From positions 124,001 through 188,000 of the forward strand of contig JAQFVV010006544.1 in NCBI GenBank assembly GCA_028023455.1: a stretch of DNA of 64,000 nucleotides, written 5' to 3'. The notes below the pieces were generated by a model. It searched no databases. It saw only the letters and a program-made list of their open reading frames with translations, and was not told the DNA's origin. Origin of the DNA: Epiperipatus broadwayi (Eukaryota > Onychophora > Udeonychophora > Euonychophora > Peripatidae). Each line of letters opens with the position of its first letter. Within the stretch, counting starts at the first letter, position 1. Made by a program: the position numbers and the translations under genes. Shown piece after piece: positions 24,500 to 36,243 of the stretch.

Positions 24500-25565
24500 T
24501 TAATAAACCTGAAATGTATATTTTTGAGATCTTTTACTAAATTGAAAGCTAGTCATGCCACAGTGGATAATATATTAGCAATCTTCACAATAAACCTCAC
24601 ATGACCACCTCCTCTTATGCTTATGTATAACTGTTGTTAAAACAGGCAAAACTCACTATATATATTGCCACACACAGCAAGCGAGAGTAATCAATGGATG
24701 CCAGAAGCCTTGTGCATAAAATCCCCATCTAGTGCCTACTCATCCAATATCTCCAGATTAGTTTCTGGCTTATGGCCTTCGTCAGTGAGGAGTCTTGGAT
24801 CTGAGAGCCCTGCTTCTAAGATCGTAGGATCTAATGCAACCCTCCAGCAAACACCTTTTATCTCCATTTAACTACAAAACTATGAGTCAAACTGAAAACA
24901 TCTTAATGTTTTTAATCCAAGCCTATTAGCTTAACTGGGTTCAGACTCATATGACTATATAAGTTAATGGGCTTGGATTGAAAACATTAAGGTGTTTTTA
25001 GTTTAAGACTCATAGTTTTGTAGTTAAATGGAGATAAAAAGTGGTTGCTGGAGGGTTGCATTAGATCCTAAGATCTAGGTGCAGTGCTCTCAGATCCAAA
25101 GCTCCTCACTGACGAAGGCCATAAGCCAGACACTAGTCTGGGGATATTGGATGAGTAGGCACTAGATGGGGATTTTATGCACAAGCATTTTGGATCCATT
25201 GATTACTCTAGCTTGCTGCGTGTGGCAATATATATATATATAGTGAGTTTTGCCTGTTTTAACAATCTTCACAATGTTATTTTTTCACCAATCCCACTAC
25301 ATTTGCATTTCCAATATTTGTGATTTTATATAAAATACATATTTATTTCTCAAACCAGATGTCTCTTCATTTTTCTTTAATTTACAAAATCTATTAATGT
25401 CCCTTCAAATATTAGTTCTTTTTCTAATACATGCAATCATCCTTTCCTTGAAAGTGATCTACAGATACAGGAAACAAAATAAAAGATTATCACTTTAAAA
25501 AATCTCTTAATCTGTAACAAGATGATATTTATCACTCTGCATTTAGTCATCAATCATTGCTTCAA
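24500..25565 (-). mobile_element. RTE LINE endonuclease fragment, interrupted by a fold-back insertion
   Basis: Two pieces, 24500-24591 and 25263-25565, align in order with 11.87-12.24 kb of the near-complete RTE copy. The left piece shares ATAAACCTGAA, then TCaTGCCACa, then CAATCTtCACAAT. The right piece continues with GTTATTtTTtCacc, then CCAATATTTGTG, AATGTCCC and GAAAGTGATCT. The missing middle is exactly the 671-bp palindromic insertion at 24592-25262 plus one copy of its 13-bp target. The uninterrupted paralogous site is at 11942-11954. It carries only a decayed endonuclease region and is not coding. Confidence 0.85.
24592..25262 (+). mobile_element. fold-back insertion, family A copy 3, inside an RTE copy
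   Basis: CAATCTTCACAAT flanks it at 24579-24591 and 25263-25275. The arms (about 24633-24935 and 24960-25261) are over 90% identical when one is inverted: both include CCATCTAGTGCCTACTCATC, ATGGCCTTCGTCAGTGAGGA, GGATCTAATGCAACCCTCCA and ATCTCCATTTAACTACAAAA. The extreme left 40 bases (AAACCTCACATGACCACCTC...) have no partner on the right, so the ends are asymmetric. The target is the RTE endonuclease, whose unbroken form is at 11942-11954, so both boundaries are fixed exactly. Confidence 0.92.
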
Positions 25566-25829
25566 TTAATGAATTAGCAGTCAATAAAAATTAATTTACA
25601 CATATCAATATTAAATTTACACATATCAATATTTATTTGTTCTTTAAAAAACCCCAACTGATGTCTCAAAATCTATCAAGTATTTGCATAGGAAGACCAA
25701 TGGTGTTTTTTGGATTAAAAGCAAAAAGTAATCTAATCGCACTAAATTGGTATTTATTGGTGAGACCTGTCCATATTCAGTTTGCAATTACAATAACGTA
25801 AAGTGCAGATATTAGTGAATTCTTTTCAT

Positions 25830-26560
25830 TTTTTTTTATATAAATGTACAGAATGCTTTTAATCTGATTAAATATTTAAAATTGTCATAGAAAATTTTAA
25901 TGTGAATTGGAAAATAATTTAAGGATGAAAGTGCTGAAGTAAATTTAATTAGTAGACAAAATTGAAAGAAAACAGTTTTGTGAAATTTGTAGAACAAAAA
26001 AATCTGTATATCTATCCAGGAATCATCATCTACAGCTTCTTTTAGTTATTAAATAGAACTTTAAAAATCAGAATACATATATTAAAATTTATAAATTTTA
26101 CATTTATCTACATATATGAATGCCATTATGAAGCATCTTTCAGCCATTTTCTTTTCTTGCACACTAGTAATCATGTGATTACTATCTCCCCCCCCCTAAA
26201 TTTATTACTGCACTATCTTTTTCATACCTACTTCATTCTGTTTCTTTTGCTGATGTTTTAAATGTGTACACTTTAAAAATTAAATTATATTGTATGCATA
26301 TGGTAAATTCATTATATAAGAGTCATGATTATCTATGCTTTCATGCATCTACTAGAAGGCTTGATTACCAAATAGAAGCGCATATGGGAGTGGTATTGTG
26401 TTATGAATTTCTTTTTTTTTTTTAATTCCAAAATGGAAATGAACATGGAAGAGTCCAAATGACATTATAGTAGAATTTGATTATGTTTCGATTAACATAA
26501 AATACATATTTCAAGACTGTAATATTTTTAACAAGAATTGTATATCAATTAGTGGGATGC
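25830..26560 (+). mobile_element. degenerate RTE LINE endonuclease fragment
   Basis: On the plus strand this matches the middle of the RTE endonuclease in decayed form: the KAFDQSKQHFKIVMGDF region at about 25.85 kb, the FAEKEKLYIMNSF region at about 25.99 and 26.40 kb, and KRKWTWKHPNEGTAELDYI near 26.43-26.48 kb. A stretch of about 370 bases (26.03-26.39 kb) with a C9 run and no RTE similarity interrupts it. It has many stops and is old. It lies just right of the reverse-strand RTE fragment and is oriented away from it. Confidence 0.72.
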
Positions 26561-29159
26561 AAATTTCATTTTAAAATGCACCATAAAATTTGAAATCTAC
26601 CATAGCAAGTTTATAAAACCAATAAATATTTTCTTCAACTTTCTAGATGTGTTACTGTGGAGTTTACTATTGTAAAACCATACATTCATTCGATTCAACA
26701 TGTAAAATGAACGAACAATACAATGGAGAAATAGCCATAGTTATAATACAGGGATTATCTCAAAGGCAGTGCTACCACAAGGATCCTTTGGGCAAGCTAA
26801 TGTTTAGCCACCCTTCTCATTCTATGAAATAAAATTTGTAAATTCAAAGACATTTTTTCCCAGCGCTTTCACAAGAAAAACTTGAAAATATAGCTTTAGT
26901 CCTTTAATGTGTTCATTATCTCTATAAAATAAACATGGAGGTTAAAAGACATGCTAAAATAAATTAATGTTAAAAATAAATAAATTTTGAAACAGTAATT
27001 AAGTAATATCTTAAAACAGAAATACTTACTTAATAAATTTAAAATTTTCAATTTTTTCTTTCAAATGTTTTCATATTATTTTTTGGAAAATTCTGTGAAA
27101 TTGCTAATAGAGATTAGAAATATCTGTAAGTAAAATAATTTTTTTAAACATCTAAGTGTTTTTATCACCATAATCACACTATCACCATATCCACCACATA
27201 CACCCATGAAACATTGTACTGCTCCCCTTCTCATGCTGGTTTTGATATTTTATAAGTAATTATAGTTTACTCACCTGGTTATTAAAAATATTATCTACAG
27301 TCAAAGTATGATTCTCTGAAATACATCACCTCAGGGATTCATACTACATAGCGAGGAGATAAGAGAGTTTGGCTTATCACCATTATTATTTGTGAACCAA
27401 TATTTAAATAAAATTTTACTGGCATATCAATAATTCATTAAAAATAGTTGAAAATAGTTCTTGCTTGTTTAAAATTCTGTCATGTATAAAGTTATATTTC
27501 TTCAATAATAAAATATTTATGCTATTATTTAATTTTTCATGTATGTGTTATTCCATTATTAATAGCTATAATTTATTACATATATATATATATATATATA
27601 TTAAATGTTCATACTTACATTATTTATTGATACAACTTTTATATTTCATTATGGCAACCAAACTAGATCAATTTTAAATAACATGGCTCATATAACTCTT
27701 TCATTTCATTGGCACCAATTTGTTAAAAGTAGTTGTTTTAAAAATCCATCAGTAACTTTTAATTCAGAACATCTCACACACAACTTGTTTACATTTTGTT
27801 AACAAAAATAGTTTTCACTTATTTTCATTCAATAATTAAATATTTACACTACTATATTATTTTATTTTTTAAACATTTATTAACCCTTCCATAGTGCAGT
27901 CTAGACTCAAATATTTCAGCATTTTCTAACATTTTTCTTTGTCTCACACATCAATGTAAAATATATGATTAAATGACTATTACTTATAAAAAAATAGTAA
28001 ATTAGACTTTATTTGATAGATATTTTTGTTTACTACTGAAATAAATTTTAAATGTTCACATTTTGTTTCTATAGAGATTGTAATCAAAACAAAAAGATTG
28101 CGCAACATTATTTCAGAAAGATTATTTTCAGTTTACAAAATCAATGAAATCTTTATTATTTCTGATTATTTTTAAACAAACATTTATTTATTTCTCTTAT
28201 ATCTAATGAATTATGCTTTAAAAGTTTAAAATTTTTGAATATTTATTGCAAAATTACGATATTTTCATACTCGTAAGTATAAGTAGATTGCTTACGTGGA
28301 AGCTAAACTTCTAAATAGCTTAAAGCCATACTCATGTTAGCTGCTAATATAACATATTTTTGAAATAAAGTATTTCCGGTCAAAATAAGTTATTAATAAT
28401 TTATATTTTTCGATATCTAATCAATATAGTGTAAATTATTGTAAAAAAAAAATTATCTAAAACTGTATTAAATTCGCAAATAAACACATTTTTAGTCATT
28501 GGGACTATTTCATTTAAACAATGTATTATTATGCCAAATGTTTTACTGCCTGGCCTTGGAACAAAGGCTGAACATATCAGAGCAGGGCTTATGTCTTTTG
28601 TAAGGTTTTTTTTAATTTCCTGCTATCTATCAGAATTTTTATATAATAAAATATACAAAAAAAAATATACATCTTAACATATAATACTTGTGGAAAAATT
28701 CACCAGGGGGAGAATTGACCAAAAAACGTCAAATTGCGGACTAAAATTATGAAAAGTTAATAATTAAATTGTATTATATATATTATACTTCATTATATAA
28801 TTCAACAATTACAGATTTATCTAGAATTTATTTAAGGAAAGAAATTTTAAATTTTCATATTTAGATTGTTTATTCAATATATTTTTAGAAGCCATTAAAA
28901 TCCTTTGCACTTTATTTTATTTATTCATAGGTTATATTGAATAAATATTAAAAAATCAAACACTTTGTTTGTTACACTAGATATATTTTTAGATTTTGTC
29001 AATAGTGCAAACATATAGGTATTTTATTACAATCAAGAGAATTGCTTTAAATAATATTATCATGAAATTTGTTAAAAATGAAATATTTTGTCATGCAATA
29101 ATATATTTTTAAAAGTTATGTTTTTTATTCATTCTGTTTTTCTTAGATATGGATCAATT
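26561..29159. other. AT-rich sequence, no supported gene
   Basis: Includes an AT microsatellite at 27579-27601 and several short frames of low complexity. No splice-bounded exon was found. Confidence 0.5.
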
Positions 29160-29210
29160 ATGAGTTTTGGCTAGAGAACAAACCCAAGTCCACATCCAAG
29201 AAAAAGCCAT
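29160..29210 (-). repeat. possible very decayed copy of the same tRNA-Gly SINE
   Basis: TTGGCTAGAGAACAAACCC then GTCCACATCCAAG lines up with the inverted T arm and anticodon arm of the 19.1-kb copy, and the outer side reads TTGATCCATATCTAAGAAAAA like that copy's tail. Many mismatches, so only suggestive. Confidence 0.35.
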
Positions 29211-29348
29211 TTAGTAAAATGTGTAAAAAGATAATGTGCCATAAAAAAAGATAATATTGTTATTACAAATAAAAAAAGCTATTTAGTAAAACATGTAAAA
29301 TGTTAACATGGCATAATAAAAAGATAAAGATAACATTGTTATTGAAAA
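29207..29348. repeat. 71-bp tandem duplication
   Basis: GCCATTTAGTAAAAT...AAGATAATATTGTTATTA is followed by GCTATTTAGTAAAAC...AAGATAACATTGTTATTG. Adjacent to the possible SINE remnant on its left. Confidence 0.8.
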
Positions 29349-29549
29349 AGTTTGATACAAGACAGCATCAGAATTGATCCTAGGAACCCCACATTCCAGA
29401 GTTGACTTTTCTATCGCTATTCTAAATCAAATAAAACATATAAACTCTGTAAAATATCATTGATAAATATTATTTCATCACATGCAGAATTACAGTAATT
29501 ATGAGGTAATATTTTAAAAATAAGTTTTATTTTTAAATAAATTATTAAT

Positions 29550-30149
29550 GTCTTTAAGTCAAATAATTTTTTACTTTGGGGAAATATATATATTCTAGCA
29601 CGTGTGTGTGCGGGCAATTGTTCGCAAAAGCTGCAAAATAGATAAATAAAAACAAATAAGCTGAGTGCTTTCAAAGGATCTTGCCTTCATAATCATAGCT
29701 TGCTAATACGTTTAACGATATGCAAATATGCTAATTCCATTTCTTCGATAAAGCATAGCACTTGTCCTTCCTGTTTATGGCATCTTAGTCTTGTGAGATG
29801 AAGAAGGCCTCTTTGATTTTTTTTTAAGGTCATGTCTCTCTCTACACATGATTGTAGGATTGTCTGGAATACACTCATGGTGACTTGTGCTCTGGTGCTG
29901 AAAGAAAACTGAATAAGTGGAAGGATCATTGAGAGCTCTATTGTATAAATATTTATGTTGTGCTAAACAGGAAGGACACTTGCTATGCTTTATCGAAGAA
30001 ATGGAATTAGCATATTTGCATATCATTAAACGTATTAGCAAGCTATGATTACGAAGGCAAGATCCTTTGAAAGCGCTCAGCTCGTTTGTTTTTATTTATC
30101 TATTTTGTAGCTTTTGGGAACAATGGCGCCACACACGCATACGTGCTAG
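29550..30149. mobile_element. fold-back insertion, family B, 14-bp target duplication
   Basis: AATAAATTATTAAT occurs at 29536-29549 and 30150-30163. The inverted arms 29593-29777 and 29964-30149 match over about 185 bases at about 90%: both include AAAATAGATAAATAAAAACAAA, TTTCAAAGGATCTTGCCTTC, CATAGCTTGCTAATACGTTTAA, ATATGCAAATATGCTAATTC and CATTTCTTCGATAAAGCATAGCA in matching orientation after inversion. A 43-base AT-rich segment (29550-29592) at the left lies outside the palindrome. The spacer 29778-29963 is unique. ORFs in the arms are by-products. No transposase is present. Confidence 0.88.
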
Positions 30150-30159
30150 AATAAATTAT

Positions 30160-30680
30160 TAATTGTAATGTGTTACTTAATATGTAAATTAGGATTTTAA
30201 ATAAAAGTGATTGGGAAATCTAAATATTTTCATTTACAAATAAATTTTATTAATTATAATGCCAAAAGAATGTCTTTCTGTTTGGTTTAGTGCAATAGTA
30301 GAATATATATGTAGTATATTTAGAGGTTCAAGCAATTATCATAACAAGTCTAAGTAAAGAACTATTCCTCTTTTATTTAAATCAGATTTTTTTTTAACAC
30401 TAAGGTGATTCAAAATTTTAAACATTTACATATAAGTTTTATTAATTATAGGACAAAATGGCATCAGCTTATTCAGTTCAGCATAATGATGGGTATGTAG
30501 TATATATCTAACCCAACCTTTGAAATTTGAGGCTTAGATAATTGTCACAATAAGATTAAATAAAGAAGTATTCCTCTTATATTTAAATAAAAAATATTTA
30601 AACTTAGATCATATTTCTAACAATGAAATGATTCAAAAATGTAAATTTCATTTACATATAAATTTTATTAATTATGTTGG
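30160..30680. repeat. degenerate tandem repeat, unit about 190-226 bp
   Basis: The marker CATTTACAWATAARTTTTATT recurs at 30231, 30423 and 30649. Within each interval come GTAGTATAT, an AATTRTCAYAA segment, AAGAACTATTCCTCTT or AAGAAGTATTCCTCTT, then ATGATTCAAAA-like sequence. It starts directly after fold-back family B. Confidence 0.75.
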
Positions 30681-31495
30681 TGTCTTGTCACCTTTATGCA
30701 CATCTGCATGTGGTGGCCCAGTTCAAAGGCATTCTAAAGAAGGCCAATATTTATTGTCTTTATTGAGAAATTATGGATAAAAATCAAATGCAGTGGAGAA
30801 CTACAAAATTATATTTAGATATGGGGAATTATTGTTTATGTTAACATATGTTTTGTTCAATGCCATATTTCATGTTTTTGTATACTTTACATAATAATTT
30901 TTTTTTTTTTATAAATTACAACAGCGAGTTACTTTCTTTTTATATATATGAAAATATTAAATGTCAGTTGTATGCGCATACTAAAAAAATACTTTCGATT
31001 AGAAATTTTGAGTTCATTAATATATTATCAAACACATATGTCATAAAAAATGCAGGCAAAAAGGGAAATGTATTTTTGTTTTTAGTAGACTCAATTTAAC
31101 TTCCATTGACTCTGAATATACTTACTTGATGTAGAGTGGCGAAATAAAATGCGTCTGAATCGATTCGCAGTTGAGAAAAATTTGCCACTTAAACAGAACT
31201 TTTGTGTTCAGTTTATCACTTTGGCATTCGAATGTCATTTATTTTCCATATTACCAAATTGTTTCAAATGATTTTTTATGTGGGCTTTTATAATTTTTTT
31301 TTGTTTAAAGGTAATTTTGTCCTTTTTAATGTAAAATTATATTAACAGAGTTTTAAAAGGTGTTAAAAATGATAGCAATTTCTTAAAAAAAAAAAGAGAT
31401 TATCAACTATTTTTGTTTAGAAGTTTTTGATCAGAAAGATTAACATTTCTTTAATAACCATAGTCACTAACATCCCATTTGGCAGGGTGATATTA

Positions 31496-31675
31496 TACCA
31501 CTGAACATCACATGATCACAATTCTTTATGCTTACACAAGATGTTATAATAGAGATAAAATTCTCCATATAGTAATACCATTCAATGCAAGTCAGAATAA
31601 TTAATGGATGCAAGAAGGTTTGTGCATAAAATTCATATTTAGTGCCTACTCATCTAATATCCCCATACATGATGT
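31496..31675 (+). mobile_element. partial forward arm of fold-back family A
   Basis: Family-A 5' end CTGAACATCACATGATCAC followed by arm sequence: CCATTCAATGCAAGTCAG, ATGGATGCAAGAAGG, TTGTGCATAAAATTC and TTTAGTGCCTACTCATC. It stops near 31675 without an inverted arm and I find no flanking duplication, so it is truncated or a fragment. The preceding TTCTTTAATAACCATAG also occurs before the nested start in copy 2. Confidence 0.72.
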
Positions 31676-31914
31676 TTGGAAGAATGTTATATTTATTTAT
31701 TATTTCAAAGAAAGAAAAACAAGTATGTTTTGAGAAGTATGTTTTAAAAGTTGAACTTGAAGCATGTGGAAATAAAATTATTTTTTAAAAAAATATTTTT
31801 AAATTTGCAATTTGTGATTAAATGAAAAAAAGTTTTTGCACATAAAATTTAAGAAAGAGTATTTTTAGAAAACTTTAAGCATGCATGTAAAGAAGAAAAA
31901 GTTTCTATGTATAT

Positions 31915-33303
31915 TGTACCGGTATAAATCCACCACGCTTACTCATACCCAGTACCCGAGTTCAAACCCAGTCCACGTTTAAGAATAATTTCCAAAACGC
32001 CAACTGAATTCAAACCCAAACCCCGGTATGACTAACCGATGATGACTTTATAACAGCACGGGGTTATCCCTTTTCTAGCTCAGCTTAGAACATGGACTAA
32101 ATTCTTACAGTTAATGATATATAGGTTTATTAGACTATAGATATTGGAACGGTCATTTATGTAACGTATATATTTAAGTTGCCAATACAGACAGAAAGTG
32201 GCTAAATAAACTTAGAGAGTAATAAGGTGGAGGACACAAAGATTAAGATTAAATAAAGTGTTTAATAAGCAAAATATAAAGCATATAAATATAGTGTTAA
32301 ATAAGACAAATAGAAAGCACATGAATATAGTGTTATATAATAGAAATATACAGCATATAAATATAGTGTTATACAGTACGGTAAGACTTCATACATCCTC
32401 TTGTATTTGGCTACTAGTCTTTAGTGAATGTTTTATTTAATGAACAAACTCATGCCAATAGCTGTGTGATTGAAGGATTGACGGGTGGTTAAAAGGATCA
32501 GAGTATTAGAGCATTGGAAAAAATATTTATCTAAAGATTTTTGTTTACTTATTTTATTTGAATAGGCTCGAGCCGGAACGTAGACGAACAGTGGAGGTGG
32601 TTTTATATAAATACGACATAAGAGATAGATGTGCTGGTGGTTGCCTGGATTCAAGAGCCCTACAGTAATCACTTGCGGTGCATTAACGGAATACCGGGCG
32701 GCTTGTACTTTGACAAGGCTTAATGCCCCCAAGTAGCTCCGAGACACGACAACCAGCCGGGATCATTTCGAACCCCGGTGATCCAAGAGATTACCGGGAA
32801 AGAAAAACTGCTTTCATTCCCCAATGGTAGTATGGCGAGACGCTAACTTCAGCGAAGGAAAGGCATTGCCACAGACATGAAGGACGAATACTTGAAGCGG
32901 ATTTTTTAAAAGAAATTATATAAAACCTGGAAACTATTTGTCTGTTTCTATGCCACAGGCTGAGATCCTTACCCCAATAAAACGTAGCGGACTTAAACTG
33001 ACGGTGACAACAATAATTAGTTAAATTTACTCTGAAACTCTAACCCTTCGGGTTGACAAGCGGTAGCGATAGTATCAAATTATTCAGGGAGTTATTTCTC
33101 AGATCAAACATGACATTAAGATAACACTTTGAAACTATTATATATATATTTAATATTGAACCTTAGATTGTATTTTTATAACAACTTAACATAGAATAAT
33201 AAAGTGATTTAACATTTACTAACTTGGAATGTGAAAGAATATTTAATTCGGAACATGAAATTACTTTTAAATTAAATCGATCATTATTACACCCTAGTTT
33301 ACA
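31915..33303. other. GC/CpG-richer block of unknown nature, possible old solo LTR
   Basis: This block has many CpGs and GC well above its flanks, especially 32560-33080 (AGGCTCGAGCCGG, TACCGGGCGGCTTG, GACACGACAACCAGCCGG, CCCTTCGGGTTGACAAGCGG). On the minus strand TTTATATAAAACCACC looks like a TATA box with AATAAAATAAG about 70 bases later, an LTR-like spacing. TGTACC at 31915 and TTTACA ending at 33303 could be LTR ends, but no target duplication flanks them and no second copy is in the window. A 104-residue minus-strand frame (32433-32747) has no motif I know. Confidence 0.35.
32255..32372. repeat. ~40-bp tandem repeat, 3 copies
   Basis: AAAGCATATAAATATAGTGTT, AAAGCACATGAATATAGTGTT and CAGCATATAAATATAGTGTT follow each other with ATA-rich linkers. 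A short forward ORF spanning this (KHINIVLN, KHMNIVLY, QHINIVLY) is a reading of the repeat. Confidence 0.85.
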
Positions 33304-33589
33304 CCGGGTTGGAAATATTACTATTGGCATTGTTTGTTCATGAAATAAGCAACATAAGAAAATATAAATGCATTCATTTAAATGATTATTACTATTAATT
33401 ATAATTTTATAAATGATTTCTAAAGACTAGAGCAGAGGGTTAAAAAAAAGAAAAGAAAATTTACTGACAGGTTAAATAATAGCATTATAAATGATATAAA
33501 AACTTACATCTGATTTACTTGATTGATAACATTAAGCACGGAAGAAAATTAAAGTTCGTGTAACAAAGTTCTCTTATTTCTTCATCCAG

Positions 33590-33965
33590 CTTGGCTTGTG
33601 ACGAACGTAGGCGCGCATTTTTGAAAGTTATTTGTAAGGCATAGCTAACTTAGAGGTTGGAAGTTGGAAATTGTGAGTTACGTGAAACATGATCAAACAG
33701 CGGCACGAGGATCCATATTGGCGGGCAGAGACCAGCTCCTGCCACTTAGCCCATGAACATGGCGATTTACTGATAAACTTCTTAATAATAAGGTTTGAAT
33801 TATACTCAACTGCTGTGTTGTCTCGAGACTACTTCTCTCACACACGACCAAAGTTAGAATGTAAGTTTTTTTCTAAAATAGCCACTGCTGACCTTTCCGA
33901 CTTGTTTTTGTTTTAGGCTCCGCCTACTTTCTCTAGCCTCTAGCGATGCAGCTTGACCAATAATC
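33590..33965. promoter_or_regulatory. promoter-like CpG-containing segment
   Basis: Elements clustered here are GTAGGCGCGCATTT, GTTACGTGAAAC, CCATATTGGCGGGC, AACATGGCGATT, GGCTCCGCCTAC (GC-box-like) and GACCAATAATC (CCAAT box). The mix resembles TATA-less animal promoters. No coding exon with good splice sites is visible next to it, and a 75-residue forward frame (33689-33916) has no recognisable domain. Could also be part of a transposable element. Confidence 0.25.
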
Positions 33966-36243
33966 AATTATCTGTTTCTAGCAATCTTTTAATTTTATAC
34001 GCTATTTTTAAATTGGTACAGTAATTACATATAAAAAATTCCTTACTAATTTTGAATACAACTTAATTGCTCTGAACATTTGTGCAATTAGATTTTAATT
34101 AAAAACCCTGATCAAAGGAATGTGATTTTTGATCAGTATTTTTAAACGACTTTATACAATTTTAAAACTAAAATTTAAAACAAATACGCCCGCACTGACA
34201 CTTTAAATTAAATGATATAAATTCACAAACCACGCACACACAAATATTATTTCATGGTTTGTGACATTTATATACGGGATCTTTACATATTTATTTATAA
34301 CTATAAAATACATAACTAAATTTTATTATAATTTGAAATAGATAAAACCTCACTGCGGGCGAACAGTGGTTTGAATTACCGTACATGAAAACACCTGAAA
34401 CGAAGATCGGTTCTCCGATCTGTCTGTTTCAATATCTATGTAAAACAAAATCAAATATAAACTATAGCATATAATTTAAGCAATAACATGCTTTTTAGAA
34501 AAGGGTCATGTAACATATTTGTGAAATCTGACATTTAGGCCAAGCTAGATGGTCATTGAAGTTTTTGTTCAAGTTGCAAGCAGGCATTAAAATTTTTTTT
34601 CTTTAGCAAGATAGTCCATAGCCAACTAAACTAATTCTCTAATATTGTTTGGAAAATGGGTTTCTTTTTGTCATTAACTGAAAAAAAAAAAGTCCCAGAT
34701 TAATCCAGTTAATCAGATAAATGTTAATATGGAGTATATATCATAATTTAATTGGAACATGATTTCAGCATCTGTGAGGTGTAATGACATTTCCCCCACA
34801 GGCATTGAAGGTCACAAGACCATAATTGAACATTGTCATGTACACATCAAAAGTAATATTATTTTACCAAATAAGTTTAACATCCTCAATAACTAATTAA
34901 TCGGAGATATAGACAATGTTAATGAAGGAAATTTGAAAAAATATTATATATTGATGCATAATATAATACCCTCTCATTTAACTGCAGAAAATCAGTGAAA
35001 ACAAAAAAATAAGAAAATTTTCCTGAGCATTTTGAAAAGGTGATTCTTGTACAATTTTATAGGGGATAAAATTAGCTTAATTTAGCATTTAGATTTATAA
35101 ATAAGGGAAAGATAAAATCTTTCTGATTTAAATATCATATGTAATAAATTGTACAATAATAATTCCAAATTTTTTACAACAGTTTTACAAAAAAGTGATT
35201 TGTGGATTAAACTGGGGAAGCTAAAGGAATAAACATACATAAAGATTACTTAAATCATCTAATATCAAAACTTCTCAAACTAGGAACCACAACTTCCCAA
35301 GAATTTATCAAGAAGAGCCACAAAAATAAATTTTATTTTTATATACAGATATATATTTTTAAGTTTTAATGTGAAAATGTAAACATTATAATACACAATA
35401 TAATAATCATTCTTTATTTTAAACTCATGTATGTTAGCACTAAAAATAGCAGGAAATACCCTTATTTGCATGGTTTACTTTTCATCTTTGTAATGGCTAT
35501 CACTGCTATTAGAACATTTGATATAATTCTTCATTAAAAATTTAACTCTGATATGGATAAATAGTTAATAAAAATGCCATATATTTTTAGAGATCAGAAT
35601 GAAAACACCAAAGAATTCAAGATACAGGCAACAATATACAGTCCGTTTTTAACATTACCACATGCTTATAAAAGTACGGCCTCTTACACCACATTTTATA
35701 CAAGATGGCCATTAATGGTAGATTCGCATTAACTTTTTTTTTTTTTTAAATTTACAAAAAAATTTTTTTTTTATATTTCTTCAATTATCAAACTTCCACT
35801 TAATTACATTTAATTTGTAAATAATTTTTGTATTTTTTGTTTAATATTTCTACAAATATCAAATTATTTTTCGTAAATTCATCGGCTATATTTTGTATTT
35901 TATATCTTGACACCCCCCCCTTTTAAAATTAGCTCGCCATTAATGGCACATTTTCAATAAGTTTTTGTTTCTATATTTTGTATTGACCTTATTTTGTATT
36001 TCATGCAGGTAAATTTTCACTAATTTGTTGGGTTTTTTTTGTATTTTTTGGTTAATATTTTTGTTGGGTTTTTGTAATTCATTTTTAAGATTTTTTAATA
36101 GTTTTCATGCATGTACATATTAAATAATTTTGTGTTACTATATTTGTATTCACCGTATTAAATTTTCACAATGTTTTTTTTTTTTTGTATTTTTTTCCAG
36201 GACCAAGAAGCATGCTGGTGTTCGGTGCGTATCACGTGACATT
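33966..36243. other. AT-rich sequence with a GC-richer patch near 34.35 kb
   Basis: A patch at 34350-34440 (CACTGCGGGCGAACAGTGG, and a small hairpin AGATCGG/CCGATCT) resembles the CpG-rich block upstream. AACTTCTCAAACTAGG near 35.27 kb recalls the start of some hAT miniature elements but no partner end is visible. Long poly-T runs lie at 35.73-35.77 and 36.17-36.20 kb. Confidence 0.4.

Noticed and set aside
29693-30041. Two overlapping minus-strand frames of 78 and 88 residues
   Set aside because: They sit across the arm and spacer of a fold-back insertion and have no splice sites or known domains.
29591-30153. Tc1/mariner miniature element with TA target duplication
   Set aside because: TA lies outside both arms, but a 14-bp duplication further out accounts for the boundaries better, and TA matches are common in this DNA.
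32433-32747. 104-residue minus-strand ORF in the CpG-rich block as a gene
   Set aside because: Spans a TATA-like and AATAAA-like pair and has no domain; more likely non-coding or LTR-type sequence.
34398-34425. Hairpin AGATCGG/CCGATCT resembling Illumina adapter sequence
   Set aside because: Only the 7-base core matches; flanking bases differ from adapters, so chance is likelier than contamination.
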